DNA from: Desmodus rotundus
Lineage: Eukaryota; Chordata; Mammalia; Chiroptera; Phyllostomidae
Direction of reading: 5' to 3'
Assembly: GCF_022682495.2 (NCBI RefSeq)
Contig: NC_071387.1
Span: 146,822,024-146,886,023, forward strand
DNA: 64,000 nucleotides
Shown: positions 21,722 to 32,794 of the stretch, piece after piece
Layout: each line of letters opens with the position of its first letter
Position numbering within the stretch: the first letter of the stretch is position 1
Notes under the pieces: generated by a model
Told to the model about the DNA's origin: nothing
What the model saw: the letters and a program-made list of their open reading frames with translations, nothing else
Databases searched by the model: none
Position numbers and translations under genes: made by a program

Positions 21722-22561
21722 TTAGATAAGTCCCTTTAACATTTCATATAATAAGGGCCTGGTGATGATGAACTCCTTGAACTTGACCTTATCTGAGAAG
21801 CACTTTATCTTCCCTTCCATTCTAAATGATAGCTTTGCTGGATACAGTAATCTTGGATGTAGGTCCTTGCCTTTCATGATGTGGAATACTTCTTGCCAGC
21901 CCCTTCTTGCCTGTAAGGTCTCTTTGGAGAAATCAGCTGACAGTCTTATGGGAACCCCTTTGTAGGTAACTGTCTCCTTTTCTCTTGCTGCTTCTAAGAT
22001 TTTCTCCTTCTGTTTAATCTTAGGTAATGTAATTATGATGTGCCTTGGTTTGTTCCTCCTTGGGTCCAGCTTCTTTGGGACTCTCTGAGCTTCTTGGACT
22101 TCTTGGAAGTCTATTTCCTTTGCCAGATTAGGGAAGTTCTCCTTCGTAATTTGTTCAAATAAGTTTTCAATTTTTTGTTCTTCCTCTTCTCCTTCTGGCA
22201 CCCCTATAATTTGGATGTTGGAACATTTCAAGATGTCCTGGAGGTTCCTAAGCCTCTCCTCATTTTTCCAAATTCTTGTTTCTTCATTCTTTTCTGGTTG
22301 GATGTTTCTTTCTTCCTTCTGGTCCACACCGTTGATTTGAATCCCAGTTTCCTTCCCATCACTATTGGTTCCCTGTACATTTTCCTTTGTTTCTCTTAGC
22401 ATAGGCTTCATTTTTTCATCTGTTTTTCGAACAGATTCAACCAAGTCTGTGAGCATATTGATAACCAGTGCTTTGAACTGTGCATCCGATAGGTTGGCTA
22501 TCTGTTCACTGCTTAGTTGAATTATTTCTGGAGCTTTGAAGTGTTCTGTCATTTGGGCCAT
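21722..22561 (-). CDS. HAL1 ORF1 protein (L1 ORF1p type RNA-binding chaperone)
   Basis: An intact 279-codon frame. L1 ORF1p is a trimeric RNA-binding and nucleic-acid chaperone protein that coats the element RNA in cytoplasmic RNPs. Residues 1-115 are charged and Lys/Glu/Gln-rich (QLSSEQIANLSDAQFKALV; NEERLRNLQDILK), fitting the N-terminal coiled coil. The RRM follows, with NIQIIGVPEGEEEE at about residue 115 and ENFPNLAKEI at about 140. The C-terminal domain has PRHIIITLPKI, AAREKETVTYKGVPIRLSAD, ETLQARRGW, YPAKLSF and ends RPLLYEMLKGLI. The LQARR and YPAKLS motifs are the most conserved in the family. It is shorter than human ORF1p (338 residues), mostly in the coiled coil. I chose the first ATG, 14 bp after a T-run on the + strand. 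No ORF2 follows. Confidence 0.95.
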   Translation of the reverse strand: MAQMTEHFKAPEIIQLSSEQIANLSDAQFKALVINMLTDLVESVRKTDEKMKPMLRETKENVQGTNSDGKETGIQINGVDQKEERNIQPEKNEETRIWKNEERLRNLQDILKCSNIQIIGVPEGEEEEQKIENLFEQITKENFPNLAKEIDFQEVQEAQRVPKKLDPRRNKPRHIIITLPKIKQKEKILEAAREKETVTYKGVPIRLSADFSKETLQARRGWQEVFHIMKGKDLHPRLLYPAKLSFRMEGKIKCFSDKVKFKEFIITRPLLYEMLKGLI

Positions 22562-23339
22562 TTTTTTTTTGTCTTGGCATGTCTGTTACTTAAAGGGGCG
22601 GAGCTTTAGGTGTTCCCCGGGGCGGGGTATTGCTGGTCGCTGTGCTGTGACGCTGTATGTGGGGGAGGGGCCCAGAGGGAGCAATGGCACCTGCTCCACT
22701 CTCTGCTGGATTTCCGTCACTCCCTCTGCTACCCACAATCAAATTGGGCCCCTCTGGTGCTGGTTCCCGAGTGGGTGGGCTTGTGCATGCTCTAGGCCCC
22801 TGTGGGTCTCTCCAGTGACCTCTCCTGTGAGGCTGGGAGTTTCTCCTGCTGCCTCCCCAAACCCCATGGGTGTTTTCAATCAGAGGTTTGAGGCTTTATT
22901 TCCCTGCGCTGAAGCCCTGGGTTACAGGGCCTGCTTCACTCCCCGCAATTTGTCCCGGTTTATCTGTGCGCGAGTGTGGGGCCTCGGGGTGCTACCCGCC
23001 ACTCTGCCTGCCCTGTTCTCTGCGACTCTGAGTCCGGCCCTCTCGGTTTATCTGTGCGCGAATGTGGGGCTGCAGGGTCCGCTAGTGGCTAGTGGTCGGA
23101 CTGCCTGCGCCATTTGTCCCACACTCCTCCAGTCTCAGTCCTGCCATGGCCACAGGAGTCCTCTGGTGCCCGTCTCCGCCCCTCCTACGGGTCTGGATGA
23201 GTGTTTATTTTTCATCTCCTTGGTGTCGGACTTTCTTGCCATTCGATTTTCTGTCAGTTCTGGTCGTGCGAGGAGACGCAGTGTGTCTACCTACACCTCC
23301 ATCTTGGTTCTCCAATAGACCATTTTTCTAAATCCTCTC
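22562..23339 (-). promoter_or_regulatory. HAL1 5' UTR, presumed internal promoter
   Basis: A 778-bp GC-rich and CpG-containing leader, unlike the AT-rich surroundings. L1-type elements carry an internal RNA polymerase II promoter here; that function is inferred. The 5' start region (GGAGAACCAAGATGGAGG on the minus strand) resembles L1 5' ends. It contains an imperfect direct repeat at 22956 and 23044. The 260-codon + strand ORF over it is antisense and not a gene. Confidence 0.75.
22949..23125 (-). repeat. two imperfect tandem units in the HAL1 5' UTR
   Basis: CGGTTTATCTGTGCGCGA begins at 22956 and again at 23044, 88 bp apart. It is followed in both by (G/A)TGTGGGGC and a looser match including CTGCCTG. 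L1 promoters often contain such monomer-like repeats; here only two diverged units are visible. Confidence 0.65.
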
Positions 23340-23354
23340 GAGGCCTGAGTATTT
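23340..23354 (+). repeat. HAL1 target-site duplication, right
   Basis: Exact copy of 21305-21319. Confidence 0.93.
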
Positions 23355-23889
23355 GACAGTGTCCTGTGAGCTGAGAAAGGGCATTTCCGGCAACAGCCAG
23401 CAAAGTGCTGCTGCATGTGTGTAGAATGTGTATCTACAACCCGGTCTGCGGTGCAGAGGCAGCTTGCGCCTTCCTGACCTTCACCGCGTGTTGGAATAGA
23501 TGACAGTGAGCATTCGACAGATGGCTGTTGCATGGGGTTGAATTACTTGATAAACACTAAAGAGTAAAATTTACCTCGATCTTTTATTTTGTCTTTGTGT
23601 TACTTTGACCTCTTTAAAATTAATTTATTATATATAATGATAAAATACTACATCTAGTTAATCTAATGCATCTAATTATATGACAGTAATAGAAAAGGAA
23701 AACAAGGCTTTTCAGCACAGCACAGTAGATATGTGGCTCAATATATAAACTTATTTTTAAAAGCATCTGTGTATGGGCTGCTTGCTTTCAGGCAATTATG
23801 ATTATGCAACTTTGAAATTACATTTTCCTCACCAAGTTCAAGTCACTTTCCATACTTAAAATTCTTTCAACAGGATGACAAAGGGATTC
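23355..23889. other. unassigned AT-rich DNA
   Basis: No repeat family or exon is recognised. Confidence 0.4.
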
Positions 23890-23905
23890 TGTCCCAGGAA
23901 TTCTT
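23890..23905 (+). repeat. L1 target-site duplication, left
   Basis: TGTCCCAGGAATTCTT, identical at 24150-24165. Confidence 0.92.
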
Positions 23906-24149
23906 TTTTTTTAATGTGTATGTGGGTTTTTTTTTTTAATTTTAATTTTTTATTGTTATTCAATTACAGTTGTGTGGCTTTTCTCCCCATCCCTCCACCC
24001 TACCCCAGCCAAACCCCCGTCCCTCCCCCACCTCCACCCTCCCCCTTGATTTTGTCCATGTGTCCTTTATAGTAGTTCCTGTAATCCCCTCTCCTCACTG
24101 TCCCCTCCCCACTCCCCCCTGTCCATTGTTAGATTGTTCTTAACTTCAA
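23906..24149 (-). mobile_element. 244-bp L1 3' end with 16-bp TSDs
   Basis: Starts with a T-rich reversed tail, then TTATTGTTATTCAATTACAG, TGTGTGGCTTTTCTCCCC, a long pyrimidine-rich stretch and GATTGTTCTTAACTTCAA. The insertion is truncated inside the 3' UTR, so there is no coding part. The TSDs are perfect, indicating a young insertion. Confidence 0.92.
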
Positions 24150-24165
24150 TGTCCCAGGAATTCTT
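24150..24165 (+). repeat. L1 target-site duplication, right
   Basis: Exact copy of 23890-23905. Confidence 0.92.
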
Positions 24166-26619
24166 ATGCATATTTTATAGCTGGGAAAATGCAGAGGCAG
24201 AGCAAGTACAGAGAAATGCTAGTGGAGTTTAGAGCCAAGTGTTGACCTTCATTCTCTCTATCATTGTTCTACTCATACAAGAATTTCCCCTGGCCTCCAT
24301 GCAGTATTTTCTATCAGTTCCTGAGCAAGTGATCTTCAATATTACTACTTTGTAGAATTGTTTCCTGATTTTTAGCTGCCCATTTGTTTTATGTTTTCTT
24401 CAATCTTTTTCCCTTTGAATGTTTTTCTTGGCCTATTTTCTTTTTTTTTTTTTCACTTTGTATTCAATATTCCTGGCACACTGAGACATTTCTCATCTTC
24501 TTCCTTTTCTATAATCTAACTGCTATATTTTGTACAGATTTTTGATCAACTAAGAATCTCCATTTGGATTAGGTCCAGAGTCAACATTTATAAAGATCTA
24601 GTGTTGTTATTCTGAGAAAGGATGAAGGACAAGGGGTAAGTAGGTGACTCCCAAATGAGAGATGTACTAAGTTGTAAAAAAAAAAGTGGCATTTGGGAGA
24701 CCTTGCAAAGATAGAAAAAGAATGATAGAATTTGAGCACTAGGTACTCTTGGGGAAAAATACATCTGAACCTCACAGGAGACCCATATGAAAAAGATCCA
24801 GCTTTCTTTGCCAAGGGGCAGAGTGTTTGAACAATTCTTATACTGAAGTGAAGTAAGAGTGAACCATCAAGGAGTGGCAGATCTGCCCAACTGTAGTTCA
24901 TATCCGAGAGCTCCCTGAACGGTAACAAAGTAGACTGTGTAATTTGAATAGCTGACCCCGTATGCCATACCACTGACTGGAGGATGCAGATATACATGGA
25001 AGGGGGACAGTGCTGCGCATTACAGCGAAGCCATCCTTGGATGGGTAACCTCTGTGCAGTAGCAGTCAAAAGACTGCAGCGTTGCAAAGTCCTTAGAGAG
25101 TTAAAGATGAATCATGGAAGGAAGTGGCCCGAACTTCCTGAAGCCTATTTTATTTCAAGAATCTATTGATTCTACACTATAATTGGCAGCAGATAACTTT
25201 GAGTAGAGGGCTTTTCTTTCCTATGGCAGATCACAATTTTAAAGTTGGCTAGTGGAAACAGGAGCCACGAAGGAGGGTAGGACAGCTTTGCACCCACAAT
25301 AAGCACTGCTTTGTGGAGATCCTTCTGTCTGAGTGTTATGCTGCATTATGATTTGGTACATATTTTTATTATAAAAAAGTTCTAACATAATAGCCTGATA
25401 CATCTTATTTTTCAAGGGATTGATATTTCTGAATAGAGGAAGAACAGTTCCAAACAACACATGAATAGTATCTCTTCTGAGGATTTGCAAACGTGACTGA
25501 CTGTAAAGAGAAGAATGTAGAATTTCTTCTAACAGCCAGAGTTAAAATTAGTTTCTATTTTATAACTGACTGTGTTTATAAGAGTATAGTGATTAACTTG
25601 TGTTCATGTATGAAAACAGAATCTAAGCTATGGAGAAATGTATTTGTTCTGTTTCTTTGGTAATGAATTAGCAGGAAAGGTCCTGGGGATAGATGCCAGG
25701 ACAGGTGTAAGGGCCGAATCAGTAAGTGTACTACTACCTGCACGTGCACTGTCACTGCTCCGCCCACCTTCAGTGTCGGTCCGCTTTACCTGTGAACTGT
25801 CTCCCTGTGCTTTCCCTCAGCAAGGGCCCTTGGGCTGCTGGGTATGGCTTTGCCGTAGTGCAGGGAGAGCAGGAGGCCTGGGAATTTAGTCACTCCATCC
25901 AGCACAAGGCCATAACCAGTGATAGACAAATTTGAGGCCATAAATACTCAGTCTTCCTTGTTCCTGTTCAGACAGTGGCTTACTCGGTCTCCAGAGGTCT
26001 CCTGTGGGATTGAGCTAAAGCTTCATTGTCTAAGACTTGGCTTAAAGCCTCACCCTTGCATGCTTCCTTCCTTGTCCTGTCTCCTTTCCCCTCCCTCTGC
26101 TGTTGTTCCTAAGAAAACTTCCTAGCAAATCAGTTTCACATGAATCTGCATCTCAGGGTCTGCCTCTGGGGAAACCAACCTCAGATATTTACCAGATGGA
26201 GTTAGAATTCGAATGACATACAGTGGCAGATTGTGGTATCATAATTCTTAATAAGTTCTCATTCTCTGACTACTCTCATTGCCATTCCTGCTTCTGTTTT
26301 CTGTAAAAATTGCTCCATGTCCCTCTGTAGGTTTTTAAGATAGGTATGTATTGTTAAAAATTCAAAGTGTATATTTAAGTACCCTTTAAATTTTGTGTAT
26401 TAGTAGGTTATTTGCTAATAAATAAGAGTTATTTTTATATACTTGGGAAGGGAATTTCTCTTTAACATTCAGATTCATGAATCTGCTTTGTAAACAGATT
26501 ACTTCCTATAACATAATTTATTTCAGTGGGTTGGAAACAGCACTAAAATATATATTTAGTATCTGCATAAATCTATAAATGTGAGAGGGAGAAGGAAAAA
26601 TGAGAGATGGGGGAAGGCT
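24166..26619. other. unassigned DNA
   Basis: A 168-codon minus ORF (24581-25087) is the longest here. Its translation has no recognised domain and its ends are not splice-like. No repeat family is recognised with confidence. Confidence 0.4.
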
Positions 26620-26745
26620 GCTAATATTTATTGAGATTCTACCATGTGCAAGACCTGTATATGTAATCTGAAGAATTAGAGGTTAAGGAAGTTGCCCCAA
26701 AGTCACACAATTAGGGGATAGCGAGCCAAGAATTTAAACCAGAAG
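26620..26745 (-). mobile_element. MIR SINE relic
   Basis: Antisense MIR order: GCTAATATTTATTGAGATTCT, ACCATGTGCAAGACCTG, GAGGTTAAGGAAGTTGCCCC, AAAGTCACACAATTAGGGGA, AGCCAAGAATTTAAACCAG. Confidence 0.75.
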
Positions 26746-28029
26746 AGAACAGAATAGAAATGAGTAAAATTAGGCTCCTTTGTGGTTTATTCTTATACTG
26801 TGTGATAATTCTGCTTCTTTTATCTTCATTCAAGCACAGTTTTCTTGGATTAATTGCGACTGGCCCATTTTTTTCCGATTTGCACAGCCAAGGGCCTACG
26901 TCAGGTTCAGTGGACTGTTGCCACCTGTTCTGCTTATTCCCTTTTGCATGGGAAGACAACTGTCATCTCTTTTTAGTGTGCTATGGTGTGTCTTTGTCCC
27001 CAGAACACAGCTGTGGTTCCCCAATTACTTTTTCCATTAAGTCAAATATTTTTGTTATGGTCTTATGGACTCTCCCGCAGTTGAAGTCCTTTTTTTGCCA
27101 ATTGCTGTCATCGCTCATTTGCTTTGGCTCGTGTTTTTGGCTTAGGAGGATAAGCCAATTTGCTTTTGAGCCAAGCACAAGCCAGACTTAGGCCTTGGAC
27201 ACCCTCGCAGCTCCTCTCTCCTTCCTGACTCTGCTGGAGAGGACGGGCTGATCCATGTGCTCTTTCCATGTGATGCCCCTGGGCCCCAGTACTTGAACTC
27301 AGCTGAGGGTCTTTCACATCTGTAGATGGGACTATTCTATATTTCCTTTTGTGAATATTTATGCATTGTTATTATTTATTCTCCTCAGGCCTTTCATCAC
27401 TTGGTCAAACCTCCATTTTCCTTGCAGCTTTCTGCTATTTTGATAATTTGTGTTTATTTTAAGTGAAATGTCAGAGAGTTCAAAGGTTAGAGCTGGAAGC
27501 AACTTTAGATGTCATCTAATCTAATCATCTTTACTTATTTAATTTAATTTGTCTAATTCATGATGTAAATCTTTTCATAATTATAAAAGTTATGTAATTT
27601 TTAGTTCAGGAAACTTTGAAGACAGAAAGGAACAAACATCATATAATATAACTGTCTAATGATAACTATTGCTAATATTTTGATGTACATATTCAAAAGA
27701 AATACTGTTTACATCTGTCATTTAAAATACAGTATAAATATTTTATTTTCTTCATATATGTTTTCTTTCAAGATATTTTAATTAGGTATATGTACTCATT
27801 GTTAAAAATTCTAATAATATAGAGAAATTAAAACTTTTCCTTGATCCCATTTTCCTGTTCATCTCTCCAGTCAGCTTGGGGAAAGGGGGGTAGTGGGGAG
27901 GGAGAAACGAGTGAGGGGCAAGAAGAGAGAGAGAGTAGGAAGAATGGGCTCCTTGGCATGACTGAGTCAATCAGGAGAGAGACAGTCAGTTTGTACCAAC
28001 ACCACAGGGAGGGAGCCAGGGGAACAAAA
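26746..28029. other. unassigned DNA
   Basis: Overlapping + ORFs of 86 and 143 codons (26760-27191) have no recognisable motif. The 27470-27830 part is very AT-rich; 27880-27960 is purine-rich. No clear repeat. Confidence 0.4.
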
Positions 28030-28470
28030 ACTTCCCTATTATGTGTTAAATGTTTGTGCATCCCCCACAATTCATATGTTGAAGCCCTAACCCCCAACAT
28101 AATGAGCTTTGGAGATGGGACCTTGGAAGAGAATTAGGATTGGATGAGGTGGTGAGGGTGGGGCCCCCATGCTGAGACTGCTGCCCTCATTAGGGGAGAC
28201 ATAAGAGCACTTGCTCCGTCTCCCTTCCCATGCATGCACCCAAAACAGGCCATGTGAGCACAGAGTCAGAAGTTGACTGTCTGCAAGCCAGGAAGAGCCC
28301 TCACCAGAAGTCAAACCCTGCCACATTTTGATCTTGGATTTTCCAGACTCCAGATCTGTTAGAAATCAATGTCTGTTGTGTAAGCCACCTAGTCTGACTT
28401 ATATACTTTCTTTCATCTTGGAGTGAGATCCTCATTGGCTGAACCTAACAAGGGGCTGGAGATCAGGAGA
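28030..28470 (+). mobile_element. solo LTR relic of MaLR (ERVL-MaLR) type
   Basis: Old endogenous retroelement LTR. Order: CCACAATTCATATGTTGAAG, CCCTAACCCCCAACATAATG, GGAGATGGGACCTTGG, GATGAGGTGGTGAGGGTGGGG, CATGTGAGCACAGAGTCAGA, TCTGCAAGCCAGGAAGAG, CCCTCACCAGAAGTCAAACC, then TTCCAGACTCCAGATCTGTTA, TGTTGTGTAAGCCACCTAGTC. This matches the MST/MLT-type LTR layout including the region around the polyadenylation site. It has no internal sequence next to it. Confidence 0.75.
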
Positions 28471-28799
28471 GTGTATGTTAATGAAGTCCATAAATATCAG
28501 CCTCCCAAGGTATAGTGCAGGCATATTCATATAGATTTAATTCTTTCAATACCTTTTCACTGCCTCTAGATGACAGACATTGTTACAAGGGCAAGAGAAC
28601 AAGGTTAAAAAGAGTCACTGTCCTTCAGGAGCTCAAGTTCATTGCATTGGAAGTAGTGTCCCATAGAATGCAGAATATTTCCTAGCTGGCATGCATCAGA
28701 ATGTGTTAAGGATTTGTTACTGTTGGGAATTTATGATGCTTTAATTTTTCCTTATTTAAACACTCTTGCCTGAATATTCTTGTTTGTGCAACTTTCTGC

Positions 28800-29390
28800 A
28801 TGTGATAATATTTTTCTCCAGTAGATAATGAGAAGCAGAATTGCTAGAATAAAGGAAATATGAATACATAATATTAAATAGGCTGATCTAAGTTACACTT
28901 CTACTAACAGGGTATAAGAATGCTTATTCCTTCTGCCTCAACAGCAGTTATTGTCATTCTCTCAGAGTTTTACCAATCTAATGTGGAGGGAGGAAAGAGA
29001 TAGTCGGTCATTTTTATTTGAGTTTGAATCTTGCTGAGTACTGTACTTAGAACCTTTTAATGTATTTATATTTGTTTGTGTTTCCTCTTTTGTGAATTTC
29101 CATGGTTGTTCATATCCTTTGACTATGTTTTTTTTTAATGTTAATACTTTTAATTCAAAGAATTATTATTATTATTATTTTTATTGTTGTTCAATTACAG
29201 CTGTCTGCATTTTCTCCCCACCCCTCTACCCCACCCCAGCCAAACCCACCTCCCTCCCCCTTTTTGCCTATGTTTTTGAAGATTCATTGTCTTTTTCTCT
29301 AAGAATTCTTTATATAGTATATTATTCTAAAGTCTTGCTCTGTTTGCTTTAGTAACACTGTTCCCTTGGATTTTAGGTCATGCTTCTACT
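28800..29390 (-). mobile_element. old L1 relic (antisense), interrupted
   Basis: The + strand reads like L1M antisense DNA: TACACTTCTACTAACAGGG, GTTATTGTCATTCTCTCAG, TGAATTTCCATGGTTGTTCA, ATATCCTTTGACTATG, then after the insertion at 29133-29267, AGAATTCTTTATATAGTATA. Heavily decayed and non-coding. Confidence 0.5.
29133..29267 (-). mobile_element. short L1 3' end in the older L1
   Basis: Contains TATTGTTGTTCAATTACAGC, TGTCTGCATTTTCTCCCC and the pyrimidine-rich stretch. A 10-bp TSD CTATGTTTTT lies at 29123-29132 and 29268-29277. The reversed tail is irregular and includes (ATT)n. Confidence 0.8.
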
Positions 29391-30219
29391 TGAGGCCTGT
29401 CAGTCATGGTGCTGATGTCAGACATTGTCCCATTGTGCTCAGCTCTTAAGATGCCTTCTTCACTCCTTTGCAAATGTGTCATCCTACCTCCAGTGAATGA
29501 GGTCTATACCAATGGGTAGAATATACCAGGGGCGCTGTTCTGATGCCCTGGCTCATGGGCCCCACCTCATTGCTCTTGTCTGCGGGTGGATGACTTTGCC
29601 CCTGTGACAGGGCATGTAGAGGCTGGTGGGGCAGGCCACCAGGTTGCTCCTGCTGTGGGCTCCCAGCCAGCCACACTGCAGCTGCCCAGGGGCCCTTATC
29701 CTCTCTGTCTTGCTTCTCTGAGCTGGGCCGTCCCTGGAGTCACTCCCACCTTACACAGCTGTTCCTCTCTTATATGCACTGTGGCCCAGGCCTTGCCCTG
29801 CTCCTCTAATCTCATGTGCCTTCTGTCTTCCAGGGAGTCCTCAGAAATTTATATGCCCAAGAATACTCCTTCTTCTTCTTCTTTTTTTTTTTAGGGCTGT
29901 TATAGAATTCAAAAATATTTTTTATATCTGTCATTCTTAGAGATTTTCAGCCAGGACAGGAAGGCTGAAGCACAAACTTGCCCAAGGGTTGCCAAAATTG
30001 TTCTGTATGGGGACAGCCAGGAAGTATATTTGAGACGTTGCACGTCAGATGGTTTCTGTCATAGGTCTGCCTTTGTAGTACAGACGGAGCCGTAGACAAT
30101 GAGTGATGAATGGACATGGCTGTCTTCCAATCAACCTGAGTTACAGAACAGGCATTGCACAGGATTTGACTTGCAGGCCCTCATTCGCAGACACCTGACC
30201 TCGATGCCTTCTACCTTTC
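29391..30219. other. unassigned DNA
   Basis: GC-rich between 29480 and 29840 with opposing ORFs of 65 and 102 codons, neither recognised. A TTC/T-rich run lies at about 29867-29893. Confidence 0.4.
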
Positions 30220-30310
30220 AGAGTAGATGAGGAACCTGAGGCCTAGAGGAGGTCCAGAGATGTTCCCGAAGCTACTCAATTAGTGAGCGGAAGACCTAGA
30301 TTGATCACTT
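30220..30310 (-). mobile_element. MIR SINE fragment
   Basis: GATGAGGAACCTGAGGCCTA, GAGGTCCAGAGATGTTCCCG and CTACTCAATTAGTGAGCGGA match the antisense MIR core. Confidence 0.6.
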
Positions 30311-30774
30311 CGTGTGCTTACTCATTTGTGATCTTTTATCCACTTTGTTCTTTTAAAAGCATAAAGAGACTCCTAAACATAATCTAAGTTCTTCTAGAGA
30401 CTTAGAAACAAGGAAGTTATTTTCAACTTTTTAATTTTTGTTCTGTGATTTGAAGGCAAATAAAGTGCAGTCCAAGTTCTGTAACTCAGGGGCTTCTGGG
30501 AAATCAGAGAGCTGAGGGGCTGGTTGGGCTGTTGGCTGTAGGACTGAGGGCTATTGCCCACATTCCAGCCTTTCCTTTTATGAGTTGTAAAGGAATCTGG
30601 CAAGATAGATGGAGCATAAAGTATTTGAGCTCCTCAGAGGCAAGGTTCTAACTTAACCATAAATATTATTTCTCAGTTTTCGTCAGTGTGGCCCACTAGG
30701 GATAGAACTTTATATGATAGTTAAAGTTGTTCCTCTTTTTTTGCCCAGCTTTGGGAAAATAGGAAAGGGACTAA

Positions 30775-30970
30775 ACCTGTAGTTTGGATTGAGGATGAGC
30801 CTGTATTCTGCCCCTTACAAGCTGTGTGACCTTGAAAAAATTACTTAAACTCCCTATTTGTCATTCGATGCATCTGAAAATCAGAAGTATAATACCTATC
30901 TCATTGGATTGTTTTGAAGACTGAGGTAATGTATAGGAAGGTAATTTATATTGAAAAGTACATACATTAT
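30775..30970 (+). mobile_element. MIR SINE relic
   Basis: MIR body in order: CCCTTACAAGCTGTGTGACC, TTGAAAAAATTACTTAAACT, CATCTGAAAATCAGAAGTAT, AATACCTATCTCATTGGATT, GAAGACTGAGGTAATG. Confidence 0.75.
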
Positions 30971-31399
30971 TAGTATATGGATTGAATATTGAAGCCCAGA
31001 TACAAAAAACAAATTAGTGCCATTGCCGTGATTTGTTATTTGAAGTGCAGGAAACGAGGTGATGGAACCGAAACAGCATGCTAGGAAGATGTTAACCAGC
31101 AAGCCTGTATGAAATTTAGTAGAAAGCTAAACGTTATTTATTTTCACTTAAATTTTATTGTTCCCAGGAGCTTCATTTCAAGTTAGTGCATCTACTTTTA
31201 ATCTTCTGACAATTACCCAGGAGAATAAATTAAACCTCTCCATTGGGGGTGTTTAAATGAAGTGTCCCATTTAAAAATGCACCTGTATAAAATACAGTAA
31301 TGTCTGAGTTCTGAGAAATGCAATAATGAGGTGAATCTCACCTGTTTGTCTAATAAAGTCATTCTTCACGCCCCTTCATTCATTCAAAACGAGAAGTAG
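30971..31399. other. unassigned AT-rich DNA
   Basis: No gene or repeat recognised. Confidence 0.4.
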
Positions 31400-31625
31400 G
31401 ACATCATGGTCGGACGGTGGCCTCCAGATCCAGATTACTCAGCTTGAATTCCAGCTTTGACATTTACCAGCGATGTCACTGTCTGCTTCTACTCTGTAAA
31501 ATTGGGGTAATGTAGTCCATGCTGTTTTTCATTGCTTGCTTTAAGAATTAAATGTGTTAGTGCATATAAAGTATATGGAGTAGTGCTTGGCACATGGTAA
31601 GGGTTCACTGAATATTAGATATTAC
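31400..31625 (+). mobile_element. MIR SINE, near full length
   Basis: GCTTGAATTCCAGCTTTGAC, ATTTACCAGCGATGTCACTG, TCTGTAAAATTGGGGTAATG, AAGAATTAAATGTGTTAGTG, GTAGTGCTTGGCACATGGTA and GGTTCACTGAATATTAGAT follow the MIR consensus order across most of its length. Confidence 0.8.
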
Positions 31626-32794
31626 TTATTGCTGTCGCTATGCTAAGCATGGTGCTAAGGCTCTAAGAGATCTGATCCATGTGTAAAGAGAGCAAAGTGA
31701 ACAGCTCTGGCATTTAAAAGGGTATTGTACTCTGAACGATATGGGAGAATTGGAAGCATGTAGAGGCAAAGTAGGGAAATGTTTAAAAAATGCAACTGTT
31801 GCTTAATTTTAAGAAAATCTTCTCCAAGCCTTCCAATCCTGTGTTATGCTTTGCATTTCTTTCTATGGCTAAGGAAACCCAAACTGCATGATAAGTGATG
31901 AGTGGTAAAGCCTGGTTTTGACCTAAAAAAATGTCTTCCTCTGTGGTAGGCCATTACCAGGCCTGTTGTATGGAAATATCTGGCAGCCCAATGCGGCAGC
32001 AAGAAATAAAACATGGCAGTGGCTATGTTTTATAAAGTGTGTTGCCAGTGCTAATAGCTGTATTATGTTTCTGTTATGCACTGATACGTTTTGAACCTGA
32101 ACCTGGGATATTAGCACACTTGACACATGGTAAAAATTTGGGTGCCAATGCTGATGCGTCCTGCCTATCTCCAGTGCAAGCTCCAGCTCTAAAATGAGGC
32201 AAATGACGGAGAATCTGCACTTACTGGCTCCTCTGGATCCCAGGAGAGGATCCCTCTGTTGACGCGTGCTGCGGAGAACACTAACACTCAGATGCACCTT
32301 CTTGAGGAACAAGGGAGGTTTAGGGGCGTTGCATCTGCACACAACATCTTAAATCCCGTGATCCTGCAGGGATTCGTGAATCACTTGTTTGGTTGTTCCG
32401 TGGTACAACACGATGAAAGCAATAAAGCTCAAGTCCAAGTCATTGTTTTCACTGCTCCTTGCACCCTGCTTGGTGCTGGCCTGTCTCTTACTGTAGTGTC
32501 TAGTACTGCTCTGCTTCTGAGCTCCTGCCTTCCCAAGAATCTCCACGAAGGAGGAGAACTCACTACCACAGAGGTGTGATTTTCACCACCAGCAGAGAGC
32601 CCAGAAGGATCATCTCACTATGGGGAGGTAGAGTTGACTGCACAGAAAACCTGACATTCTCCACAGTTAACTTTCTTTTTGGAGCTTTCTCTGTGGACCA
32701 TTCTTGACGATCTGAGAATTTTATCCTTAGACCTGGATCCAATTATGAAGAGACCAAGTAAATTAAAAAAGAATTAATGTTTATAAATTAAGGA
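31626..32794. other. unassigned DNA
   Basis: Opposing ORFs of 139 (minus, 31923-32342) and 106 (plus, 32259-32579) codons overlap. Neither has a recognised domain. No repeat identified. Confidence 0.4.

Larger units (their letters stand above)
21320..23339 (-). mobile_element. full-length HAL1 (half-L1) retrotransposon
   Basis: A complete 2.0-kb insertion on the minus strand between perfect 15-bp TSDs. In sense order it has a GC-rich 5' UTR (23339-22562) that opens near ACCAAGATGGAGGTGTAGG, a single intact L1-type ORF1 (22561-21722), and a 400-bp 3' UTR with a purine-rich stretch, AATAAA close to the end, and an A-rich tail. There is no ORF2: the 3' UTR begins right after the ORF1 stop. That is the definition of HAL1 elements, which depend on L1 ORF2 protein supplied in trans. 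Complete ends, intact ORF and exact TSDs indicate a recent insertion. Confidence 0.93.

Noticed and set aside
22536..23318. 260-codon + strand ORF
   Set aside because: It is antisense to the HAL1 5' UTR. Its length follows from the GC-rich, stop-poor composition; no domain is visible.
24581..25087. 168-codon minus ORF
   Set aside because: No recognised domain, no splice signals at the ends and no relation to neighbouring features. Consistent with chance in 64 kb.
26760..27191. 143-codon + ORF
   Set aside because: No conserved motif; overlapping ORFs in other frames show a locally stop-poor region rather than a gene.
31923..32579. Overlapping 139- and 106-codon ORFs on opposite strands
   Set aside because: Neither has a domain or splice boundaries. 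Mutual overlap argues for chance.
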